This document shows, piece after piece, positions 18,279-26,521 of a stretch of 64,000 bases of DNA. Within the stretch, counting starts at the first letter, position 1, and every line of letters begins with the position of its first letter. This stretch comes from Streptomyces sp. ISL-96 (GTDB lineage Bacteria; Actinomycetota; Actinomycetes; Streptomycetales; Streptomycetaceae), in NCBI RefSeq assembly GCF_018614035.1, contig NZ_JAGGPA010000005.1:62001-126000 (forward strand). The letters are read 5' to 3'. Made by a program: the position numbers and the translations under genes. The notes beneath the pieces are model-generated. The model saw only the letters and a list, made by a program, of their open reading frames with translations. It ran no database searches and had not been told where the DNA came from.

Positions 18279-19217
18279 TCAGTGAGTGGTGAGGACGATG
18301 TTGCGCAGCGGTTCCCCGGCGGCGAAGCGGGTCAGCTGGTCGGCCATCAGACGCTTGGCGCGGGGCATGAACGCCGAGGTACTGCCGCCCACGTGCGGGC
18401 TGATGAGGAGGCCGGGCGCGTGCCACAGGGGGTGGCCTGCGGGAAGCGGCTCGGGGTCGGTGACGTCGAGGGCGGCTCGCAGCCGGCCCGATTCCAGCTC
18501 GGCCATGAGTGCCTTGGTGTCGACAACGGGGCCGCGGGCGACGTTGACCAGCAGCGCCCCGTCCTTCATGCGGGACAGGAAGTCGGCGTTCGCCAGGCCC
18601 TGCGTCGCCTCGGTGAGCGGGGTGGAGAGAATCACGACGTCGGCGGAGGGCAGCAGTCCGGGCAGATCGGCCAGTGGATGCACGGGGCCGCGCGCCGTTG
18701 TACGGGCAGAGCGCGCGACGCGCGCCACCCGCGCACACTCGAAGGGCGTGAGCCGGTCCTCGATGGCGGCACCGATCGAGCCGTAACCGACGATGAGAAC
18801 GGACTTGTCGGCGAGCGCGGGGTAGAAGCCGTCCCGCCATTCTTCCTTGTCCTGGCCGTGTACGAAGCCGGGGATGCCGCGCAGCGAGGCGAGGATCAGC
18901 GCGAGGGCGAGCTCGGCGGTACTGGCCTCGTGGACGCCGCGGGCGTTGCACAGCTGCACTCCGGCGCTCAGGTGCCCCAGGCCGGGCTCCACGTGGTCGA
19001 TGCCGGCGGAGAGCGTCTGGACGGCCCGTACGGACGTCATCGCGGCGAGCGGGCGCACCGCGATCTCGGTGCCCTTCATGTACGGGACGACGTAGAAGGC
19101 ACAGTCGGCGGGATCGGCGGGAAACTCCTGGCCACCGTCCCAGAAGCGGTAATGGAAGCCCTCGGGGAGGCCTTCTATTTCGGCAGCGGGGACGGGGAGC
19201 CATACGTCTGAAGTCAT
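18279..19217 (-). CDS. D-isomer-specific 2-hydroxyacid dehydrogenase, 312 aa
   Basis: NAD(P)-dependent oxidoreductase of the D-2-hydroxyacid family. The Rossmann motif is IVGYGSIGAAIEDRL (about residue 140), the active-site Arg lies in VNVARGPVVDT, the Glu in DVTDPEPLPAGHPLW, and the catalytic His in ISPHVGGSTS. Substrate is unknown; the family includes phosphoglycerate, glyoxylate and hydroxypyruvate reductases. The ATG at 19217 and a GTG two codons earlier are both possible and neither has a clear ribosome binding site, so the message may be short-leadered. It is divergent from the aldo/keto reductase gene 76 bp away. Confidence 0.85.
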   Translation of the reverse strand: MTSDVWLPVPAAEIEGLPEGFHYRFWDGGQEFPADPADCAFYVVPYMKGTEIAVRPLAAMTSVRAVQTLSAGIDHVEPGLGHLSAGVQLCNARGVHEASTAELALALILASLRGIPGFVHGQDKEEWRDGFYPALADKSVLIVGYGSIGAAIEDRLTPFECARVARVARSARTTARGPVHPLADLPGLLPSADVVILSTPLTEATQGLANADFLSRMKDGALLVNVARGPVVDTKALMAELESGRLRAALDVTDPEPLPAGHPLWHAPGLLISPHVGGSTSAFMPRAKRLMADQLTRFAAGEPLRNIVLTTH

Positions 19218-19292
19218 GGTCACGAGGCTATGCGAAGGGTGACCGGGAACAGAGGTTAGTTTTGGGAGCGGCAGAGGGAGGGGTACGGGGAG

Positions 19293-20285
19293 TTGGAGCG
19301 CAGGACAATCGGTGCGGCAGCGCTCGAAGTGGGCGCGATCGGACTCGGATGCATGCCGATGAGCTGGGCGTATACCGGCTCACAGCAGCGTGGGGACCGG
19401 TCGCTGCGTACCGTGCACGCGGCGCTCGACGCGGGGTCCAGCCTGCTCGATACGGCTGACATGTACGGGCCCTTCACCAATGAGCTGCTGCTGGGGCGGG
19501 TGCTCAGGGAGCGGCGCGCCGATGCCTTCGTGTCGACCAAGTGCGGGCTGCTGGTCGGGGATCAGCACATCGTCGCCAATGGGCGTCCGGGATACGTGAA
19601 GCGGGCGTGTGACGCTTCGCTGCGGCGGCTGCAGACGGATGTGATCGATCTCTATCAGCTCCACCGGCCGGATCCGGAGGTGCCGGTCGAGGAGACGTGG
19701 GGCGCGATGGCGGACCTGGTGCGCGCGGGAAAGGTGCGGGCGCTCGGGGTGTGCGCGGTGGGGGCGCGGGCGGCGCGGCGACCCGGAGCGCGGATGCACG
19801 ACGGAACGATTCGTCAGCTGGAGCGGGTGCAGCAGGTCTTCCCAGTGAGCGCGGTGCAGGCCGAGTTGTCGGTGTGGTCGCCGGAGGCGCTGGCGGCGCT
19901 GCTGCCGTGGTGCGAGGCGCGGGGGGTCGGTCTTCTGGCCGCCATGCCGCTGGGCAACGGCTTCCTGACGGGAACGCTGAAGCCGGGGCAGGGCTTCGAG
20001 CCGGACGACCTACGGGCCAGGCATCCGCGCTTCACCGCGGAGATGATGGCGGCGAACCAGCCGGTGGTGGCGGGGCTGCGGCGGGTCGCCGAGCGCCACA
20101 GCGCGACGCCGGCGCAGGTGGCGCTGGCGTGGGTGCTGGGGCGCGGCCGCCAGGTGGTGCCGGTGCCGGGGACGAAGCGCGAGCGGTGGGCGGTACAGAA
20201 CGCGCGGGCGGCGGGGTTGCGGCTCACGGAGGACGACCTCGCGGAGATAGCGAGGCTGCCGCGGGCACGGGGCTCGTGGGACTGA
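19293..20285 (+). CDS. Aldo/keto reductase, 330 aa
   Basis: NADPH-dependent TIM-barrel oxidoreductase. The catalytic tetrad is visible as Asp and Tyr in LLDTADMYGP, Lys in VSTKCG and His in YQLHRPDPEVP. The segments WGAMADLVRAGKVRALGV and the C-terminal ALAWVLGRGRQVVPVPGTKRERW are typical of the AKR family that acts on sugar or ketone substrates. The only suitable start is TTG at 19293, preceded by GGAGGGG. The substrate is unknown. The divergent hydroxyacid dehydrogenase may share its regulatory region. Confidence 0.88.
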   Translation: MERRTIGAAALEVGAIGLGCMPMSWAYTGSQQRGDRSLRTVHAALDAGSSLLDTADMYGPFTNELLLGRVLRERRADAFVSTKCGLLVGDQHIVANGRPGYVKRACDASLRRLQTDVIDLYQLHRPDPEVPVEETWGAMADLVRAGKVRALGVCAVGARAARRPGARMHDGTIRQLERVQQVFPVSAVQAELSVWSPEALAALLPWCEARGVGLLAAMPLGNGFLTGTLKPGQGFEPDDLRARHPRFTAEMMAANQPVVAGLRRVAERHSATPAQVALAWVLGRGRQVVPVPGTKRERWAVQNARAAGLRLTEDDLAEIARLPRARGSWD

Positions 20286-20448
20286 CCGCGGGGTCGCCCT
20301 TCGGGAAGGGGCGGGTCGGGGAAGGCCCCGCGCAGCGGCAACCCGCGCGGCGGGGTGATCCAGAACGGAACCTCCGGCGCGCGAGCGGTGTATGAAGAGT
20401 GAGAGCCGCCGCCGGCGACGACTGCCGGCCGTCGAAGGGATGCGTATC

Positions 20449-21621
20449 GTGCAACGTCCTGCTGTGACAGCTGTGGTGGCTGCCGCCGTTCTCCTGCTCA
20501 CCGCGGGATGTTCCGGCGCGGGCGAGAACGCGCCGGCTCAGACGGCCACACCGACCGGCGGCACCGCGTCGCCGTCGGGCGACGCGTCCGCCCCCGGCTC
20601 GGGATCCCGCGCGCAGCCGCCGCCCGCGAAGGGCTCGGTCAAGGTGGCGGGCACGCTCACCGAAGACCTCAAGTCGCCCTGGGGGCTCGCCCCGCTGCCG
20701 GACGGCGACCTGCTGGTCTCCTCGCGCGACGAGGGGACGATCACCCGCGTCGACGGCGAGAGCGGCAAGAAGACCGAGATCGGCACGGTCGCGGGGGTCG
20801 CGCCGGCCGGGGAGGGCGGGCTGATGGGCCTGGCCGTCTCGCCCGGCTTCGCCTCGGACCACATGGTCTACGCGTACTTCACCACGGCGTCCGACAACCG
20901 CATCGCCCGCATGCTGTACGACGAGAAGAAGCCCGCCGGGCAGCAACTGGGCGCGCCGGACACCATCTTGAGAGGCATCCCGAAGGGCACGGTCCACAAC
21001 GGCGGGCGGATCGCCTTCGGCCCGGACAAGATGCTTTACGCCGGGACGGGGGAGACGGGCGACACGGGGCTGGCGCAGGACAAGAAGTCGCTGGGCGGCA
21101 AGATCCTGCGGATGACCCCGGACGGCGAGCCGGTGCACGGCAATCCGGAGGCGGACTCGGTCGTCTACTCGTACGGGCACCGCAATGTGCAGGGCCTGGC
21201 CTGGGACAGTGAGAAGCGGTTGTGGGCAGCGGAGTTCGGCCAGAACACCTGGGACGAGCTGAATCTGATCCGCCCCGGCCAGAATTACGGCTGGCCCGAG
21301 GTCGAGGGCAAGGGCGGCCAGGAGGGGTTCGTCGATCCCGTCGCGCAGTGGAAGACGTCCGAGGCCTCGCCGAGCGGGATCGCGTACGCCGCGGGATCGA
21401 TCTGGATGGCCGGCCTGCGCGGCGAGCGGCTGTGGCGGATTCCGCTGGACGGTACGAAGCCGGTGGCCGACCCGGAGTCGTTCCTGTCCGAGGAGTACGG
21501 CCGGCTGCGCACGGTGGTGGCGGCCGGCGGCGACAAGCTGTGGCTGGTCACCAGTGAGACGGACACGCGGGGCACGCCGGAACCGGGCGACGACCGGATC
21601 CTGAACCTGGAGGTGAAGTAG
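20449..21621 (+). CDS. PQQ-dependent glucose/sorbosone dehydrogenase-like lipoprotein, 390 aa
   Basis: The GTG at 20449 is preferred since GAAGGGA lies 8 nt upstream and it yields a compact lipoprotein signal (hydrophobic core then LTAGC, with the Cys as lipidation site). An ATG at 20392 would add 19 arginine-rich residues with no ribosome binding site. After a Ser/Pro/Gly-rich linker the protein is a six-bladed beta-propeller of the GSDH family: LKSPWGLAPLPDGDLLVS, GEGGLMGLAVSPGF, VHNGGRIAFGPD, SYGHRNVQGLAWD, EFGQNTWDELNLI and NYGWPEVEG. Homologues use PQQ to oxidise sugars outside the membrane, but many actinobacterial members have unproven activity. Confidence 0.85.
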   Translation: MQRPAVTAVVAAAVLLLTAGCSGAGENAPAQTATPTGGTASPSGDASAPGSGSRAQPPPAKGSVKVAGTLTEDLKSPWGLAPLPDGDLLVSSRDEGTITRVDGESGKKTEIGTVAGVAPAGEGGLMGLAVSPGFASDHMVYAYFTTASDNRIARMLYDEKKPAGQQLGAPDTILRGIPKGTVHNGGRIAFGPDKMLYAGTGETGDTGLAQDKKSLGGKILRMTPDGEPVHGNPEADSVVYSYGHRNVQGLAWDSEKRLWAAEFGQNTWDELNLIRPGQNYGWPEVEGKGGQEGFVDPVAQWKTSEASPSGIAYAAGSIWMAGLRGERLWRIPLDGTKPVADPESFLSEEYGRLRTVVAAGGDKLWLVTSETDTRGTPEPGDDRILNLEVK

Positions 21622-21669
21622 GCCGGGCCAGGGCTGACGAGGAGGTGCAGCGCCTTCAGGTGCAGGTCG

Positions 21670-24600
21670 TCATCCGGCCGCCTCGGGCTGGTCCTGCGCG
21701 TCGGTGAAGAGCCGCAGCCGGTGGGCCAGGGCGGCGGCCTCGCCGCGGCCCGAAACGCCGAGCTTGGCCAGGATGTTGGAGACGTGGACGCTCGCCGTCT
21801 TGGGTGAGATGTAGAGCTCCTCGGCGATCTGCCGGTTGCTGCGGCCGGCCGCGACCAGGCGCAGTACGTCCTGTTCGCGGGGGGTCAGGCCGAGCGACGC
21901 GGCCGGGCTCGCGGTGAGCACCGGGACATCGGGCGCCCGGGTTTCCAGCGAGAGGCGGGCTCGCTGGGCGAGCAGGGCGACGCTCTCGGCGAGGGGGCGG
22001 GCGCCCAGGTGTTCCGCAGCGGCCCGGACAAGGCGGAGCAGTTCGGCGGCCCGCTCTCGCTCGTCGGCGTTCAGCTCGCGAATGCTCACCGCACCGGCTT
22101 CCGGCGCGGCCGCCCCGGCGTCGCCGCCGCCGGTGGCGGAGGCGGCGAGCAGGGCCTCCGCCCAGCGCAGGCGGGCGCGGGCCAGGTCGTAGGGGCGCTC
22201 CAGGGCCTCGAAGGCGGTAACGACGTCGGCCCAGTCGTCGGGGCCGGCGTCGCCCTCGGCCCGGCGCAGCTCGGCGCGGACCCAGCGGTCGTAGGCCTGC
22301 CACAGCGGCGCGGGCGTGGCGAGGCGCTTCGCTCCGGCACGGATCAGCTCCAGGGCCTCGGTCCGGCCCGCCTCCGCCGCCGGGAGGCCGCGCGCGTCCG
22401 CCTCGGCGGCGGCGGCTTCGGCCAGCAGGGGCCAGGCGTAGCGGTGGGTGCCGAGCGGGAAGCCGGTGGAGACGGCCCGCGCGAAACCGGCGCGGACGTC
22501 CAGGATGCGGCCCCTGGCGGCGGCGAGGCTCAGGCCCGCAGTGTGCACCGGCAGGTCGTGCTGGGGCATGGGGTCGTGGCTGCCGAAGTACGCGCGGGCG
22601 GCGGCCAATCGTTCTTCCGCCTCTGCCAGTTCGCCGCGGGCCCGCGCCACGTCGGCCTGTATCCAGGCGCCGGCGCCGCGGGGCTTGGCGCTGGGCACGG
22701 ACGCCCGCTCGATGGACACGGCGTGCTCGACCGCCTCGCTCCAGCGGCCGAGGGAGACGAGCGACTCGGCGAGATTCGCGCGGACCCAGGCTTGGCTGTC
22801 CGGGAGGCCGAACTTCTCGCAGACGGCCACACCCTCCTCGGCGATGCGTACCGCCTCACCGGAGCGTCCCACAGACTCCAGATAGGAGGGCAGGTTGACG
22901 TGGACGCGGACCGCCACGCTGGCCATGCCCTGCTCGACCGCCTGCTCCTTGACGGCGTACAGCATGGCGAGGCCGCCCTCGACGTCCCCCGCGTCGACCA
23001 ACAGGCCGCCCAGCGTGGTTCGCGCGGTGAGTTCGGTGGCCTCCGCTCCGACCATGCGCGCGTACTCCACGGCCTGTTCGGCGGCGACCAGGGTGTCCGG
23101 GCCGGGCTCGTGCAGCATGCCCCAGCCCGCCACCTGGGCCAGGACTTCGGCGTGCACGGCGGACGGCGGCAGCCCGCGCACGAGGTCCCGGGCGGCGGCG
23201 AGTTCGGCCCAGCCGTCGCCCCGCGCGAGGTTCGATATCAGCCTGGCGCGCTGGACCCAGAACCAGGCCTCACGCAGAGGGTCGCCCTCGCCCTCCAGGA
23301 GCCGCAGCGCCTTCTTCGCTATCTTCAGCGCCCGTTCCCGCTCGCCGCCGAACCGGCCGGCGACGGTGGCTTCCGCCATGAGGTCGAGGAAGCGCAGCGG
23401 CGTGGTCGCGGGGTCGCAGCCGCAGGGCGGGTAGACCTCGGCGTAGTCCAGGGGCCTCAGCACGGCGCGTACGTCGGCGGGGGCGTCGTCCCACAGCTCC
23501 ATCGCGCGCTCCAGGAGACGCAGTTGCTCGGAGTAGGCGTGACGGCGGCGGGCCTCCACGGAGGCCTTCAGGACGGCGGGGAGGGCCTTGGCGGCGTCGT
23601 GCGCGGCGTACCAGAAGCTGGCGAGACGCGTGGCGTACTCGTCGGTCCGTACGAGCGTGGGGTCGGCCTCCAGCGCTTCGGCGTACCGCCGGTTGAGGCG
23701 GGAGCGCTCGCCGGGCAGCAGGTCGTCGCTGAGCGCTTCGCGCACGAGGGAGTGACGGAAGCGGTAGCCGTCGCCGTCCGGGGTGGCGAGGAGCAGGTTG
23801 GCGCCCACGGCGGCGCGCAGTGCCTCGATCAGATCGTCCTCGGGGAGCTGTGCGACGGCGAGCAGCAGCCGGTATTCGACGGTGGAGCCGCCTTCGGCGA
23901 CGATCCTGGCGACCTTCTGGGCGTCGTCGGGCAGCGCTTCGACCCGTACGAGCAGCACGTCGCGCAGGGAGTCGCTCAGGCCCGTGGCGCAGCCGGTCCC
24001 GATGCACGAGGCCAGTTCCTCGACGAAGAACGCGTTGCCGTCGGAGCGCGTGAACACCTCTTCGACCAGGGCCGTGTCCGGTTCGGCAGCGAGGATTCCG
24101 GTCAGCTGGCGGTGCACTTCCAAGCGGTTGAAGCGGGACAGTTCGATGCGCCGGACGGTGCGCAGCCGGTCGAGCTCGGCCAGGAGGGGCCGCAGCGGGT
24201 GGCGGCGGTGGATGTCGTCCGCGCGGTAGGTGCCGACGACGACCAGGCGCCCGCGCCGCAAGGTGCGGAAGAGGTACGCGAGGAGGTGGCGGGTGGAGGT
24301 GTCGGCCCAGTGCAGGTCTTCCAGGGCGAGCACGACCGTACGGTCGGCGGTGATGCGCTCCAGGAGGCGGACGGTCAGCTCGAACAGGCGCGTCATGCCG
24401 TCTTCGCTGTGCTGGTCGCGGGTGGTCTCGCCGAGCTCGGGCAGCAGCCGGGCCAGTTCGCCCTCCTGTCCGGCGGCCGCGGCGGCGACCTCGTCGGGCA
24501 GCATGCGCCGCAGGGCGCGCAGGGCGGTGGAGAACGGCGCGAACGGCAGTCCGTCGGCGCCGATTTCGACGCAGCCGCCCACCACGACGACGGCGTCCTG

Positions 24601-24846
24601 GCGGCAGGCGGCCTCGAAGAACTCCTCAACGAGCCGGGTTTTGCCCACCCCGGCCTCACCGCCCACGAGCAACGCCTGCGGCTCGCCCGCGGTGGCGCGG
24701 GCGAGCGCATCGGTGAGCTGGGCCAGTTCGCCGGCGCGGCCGACGAACACCGGGCTGACGGACCTGGTTTCCACATCGCCGAGCATCGCACAGGGCTCCG
24801 ACATCGCGGCACCTGTATGGGCACTCGCCAAGGGCACGACAGTCAT
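21670..24846 (-). CDS. Large AAA-ATPase LuxR-family (LAL-type) transcriptional regulator, 1058 aa
   Basis: An N-terminal AAA/STAND ATPase module starts near FVGRAGELAQL and contains the Walker A GGEAGVGKTRL (about residues 63-73) and a Walker B-like VVLALEDLHWAD. About 500 residues of helical TPR-like repeats follow. The C-terminal 65 residues are a LuxR helix-turn-helix: GLTPREQDVLRLVAAGRSN, then IAEELYISPKTASVHVSNI. The ATG at 24846 has GAGGGA 6 nt upstream. Proteins of this type act as pathway activators in Streptomyces, often for secondary metabolism or sugar use, but no target cluster is adjacent. The neighbour on the right is a small unknown gene on the same strand. Confidence 0.9.
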   Translation of the reverse strand: MTVVPLASAHTGAAMSEPCAMLGDVETRSVSPVFVGRAGELAQLTDALARATAGEPQALLVGGEAGVGKTRLVEEFFEAACRQDAVVVVGGCVEIGADGLPFAPFSTALRALRRMLPDEVAAAAAGQEGELARLLPELGETTRDQHSEDGMTRLFELTVRLLERITADRTVVLALEDLHWADTSTRHLLAYLFRTLRRGRLVVVGTYRADDIHRRHPLRPLLAELDRLRTVRRIELSRFNRLEVHRQLTGILAAEPDTALVEEVFTRSDGNAFFVEELASCIGTGCATGLSDSLRDVLLVRVEALPDDAQKVARIVAEGGSTVEYRLLLAVAQLPEDDLIEALRAAVGANLLLATPDGDGYRFRHSLVREALSDDLLPGERSRLNRRYAEALEADPTLVRTDEYATRLASFWYAAHDAAKALPAVLKASVEARRRHAYSEQLRLLERAMELWDDAPADVRAVLRPLDYAEVYPPCGCDPATTPLRFLDLMAEATVAGRFGGERERALKIAKKALRLLEGEGDPLREAWFWVQRARLISNLARGDGWAELAAARDLVRGLPPSAVHAEVLAQVAGWGMLHEPGPDTLVAAEQAVEYARMVGAEATELTARTTLGGLLVDAGDVEGGLAMLYAVKEQAVEQGMASVAVRVHVNLPSYLESVGRSGEAVRIAEEGVAVCEKFGLPDSQAWVRANLAESLVSLGRWSEAVEHAVSIERASVPSAKPRGAGAWIQADVARARGELAEAEERLAAARAYFGSHDPMPQHDLPVHTAGLSLAAARGRILDVRAGFARAVSTGFPLGTHRYAWPLLAEAAAAEADARGLPAAEAGRTEALELIRAGAKRLATPAPLWQAYDRWVRAELRRAEGDAGPDDWADVVTAFEALERPYDLARARLRWAEALLAASATGGGDAGAAAPEAGAVSIRELNADERERAAELLRLVRAAAEHLGARPLAESVALLAQRARLSLETRAPDVPVLTASPAASLGLTPREQDVLRLVAAGRSNRQIAEELYISPKTASVHVSNILAKLGVSGRGEAAALAHRLRLFTDAQDQPEAAG

Positions 24847-24878
24847 CTCGTGTCCCTCACGCCGCGGTCAGGCCGCCG

Positions 24879-25064
24879 TCACGCGGCCCGTGCGAACCGG
24901 CTGCGCAGCGAACTCACCGGCCCCTCGGATGCCTTCTGCCCGGACGCGCGGGCGGCGCGGCGGTTGGCCCTGCGGGCCTTGGCGGCCTGCCGTGCGAGGC
25001 GCTCGATGGCGGCCAGTCGCATCAGTTCGGCCGCGTGCTGCTGCTGGATCTCGCGTTCGAACAC
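24879..25064 (-). CDS. Small basic hypothetical protein, 61 aa
   Basis: GTG start with GGGAG 7 nt upstream. The product (beginning MFEREIQQQHAAEL) is a single predicted alpha helix rich in Ala and Arg with an IERLARQAAKARRANRRAAR stretch, so probably a soluble helical or nucleic-acid-associated peptide. No known domain. Small proteins with this pattern are common in Streptomyces and have no assigned role. It lies 32 bp upstream of the large LuxR gene on the same strand and may be co-transcribed with it. Confidence 0.7.
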   Translation of the reverse strand: MFEREIQQQHAAELMRLAAIERLARQAAKARRANRRAARASGQKASEGPVSSLRSRFARAA

Positions 25065-25171
25065 GGTGTGCTCCCTGGTGGGTTGTTTGTTGAGGTCGCT
25101 TTCTGCGATGCCTCAACTTTCGTTTCCCAGGGGCCCCTTGCGCATCGGGAGAGTGCCGCATCTTGGCAGCA

Positions 25172-25225
25172 CCAAGGGCCTTAGGGACGTACGCGCACGG
25201 GGGCGTACGTCCCTAAGGCCCTTGG
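25172..25225 (-). terminator. Strong hairpin downstream of the Asp-Ala-repeat membrane protein gene
   Basis: A perfect 23-bp inverted repeat (arms 25172-25194 and 25203-25225, beginning CCAAGGGCCTTAGGG) with an 8-nt loop. It begins 11 bp after the stop of the minus-strand membrane protein gene and separates it from the small gene downstream. It is symmetrical and could also stop transcription from the other side. Confidence 0.8.
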
Positions 25226-25235
25226 CCGGGCTGCC

Positions 25236-25913
<678 letters not shown>

Positions 25914-25948
25914 ACGCCGCACGCTAGGTGCCGTTTCTGAGAGCTTTC

Positions 25949-26506
25949 TTAACGCCCCTCGCGCCACTCCCGCGCCAGCACCGACCAGACCTCGATGTCG
26001 TGCCGTACGCCCCGGTAGGGGTTGCTTTCGCGCAGTACGCCGTCCCGCGTCATCCCCAGCCGCTTCGCCACATTGATGCTCGCGGTGTTCGCGGAGGCCA
26101 CCCGCCACTCCACGCGGTGCATCCCCCGCTCGTCCACCGCCCAGTCGATCAGCGCCCGAGTGGCGCGCGTGACCAGGCCGCGCCCCACCGCCGCCTCCTC
26201 CAGCCAGCAGCCGACCTCGCAGCTGCCGGAAGCCGCGTCGAAAGTCCGGAAGAGGACCCCGCCGACGAGCGTGCCGTCGAGCCAGATGCCGTAGATACGG
26301 CCGGCGTCCGCGGCCTGCTTCTCGGCGTACGACTGGAGGAAGGCCCGCGCCGAGTCGAGGTCGGTGGCGGCCGCCGCGAGCCCGATGTACTGGCCGATGT
26401 ACGCGCGCCCCCGGTCGATGTGGGCCAGGTACTCCTCGGCCTGCCACGGCTCCAGGGGGCGCAGCGCCGCGTCCTCGCCACTGTCAGCCAGCTGTATCGC
26501 GAACAT
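25949..26506 (-). CDS. GNAT acetyltransferase, RimJ/RimL type, 185 aa
   Basis: Acetyl-CoA-dependent N-acetyltransferase fold. Typical RimJ/RimL features are LRPLEPWQAEEYLAHI at the start, GIWLDGTLVGGVLF, EVGCWLEEAAVGRGLVTRATRAL (the acetyl-CoA loop), WRVASANTASINVAKRLGMTRDGVLRE, and the closing VWSVLAREW. Relatives acetylate the N-terminus of ribosomal proteins or small amines; the target here is unknown. The ATG has GGGGAG four bases upstream. It lies 15 bp downstream of the MMPL transporter gene on the same strand and could be co-transcribed. Confidence 0.85.
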   Translation of the reverse strand: MFAIQLADSGEDAALRPLEPWQAEEYLAHIDRGRAYIGQYIGLAAAATDLDSARAFLQSYAEKQAADAGRIYGIWLDGTLVGGVLFRTFDAASGSCEVGCWLEEAAVGRGLVTRATRALIDWAVDERGMHRVEWRVASANTASINVAKRLGMTRDGVLRESNPYRGVRHDIEVWSVLAREWREGR

Positions 26507-26521
26507 CCTGCTCCCCGTCGG

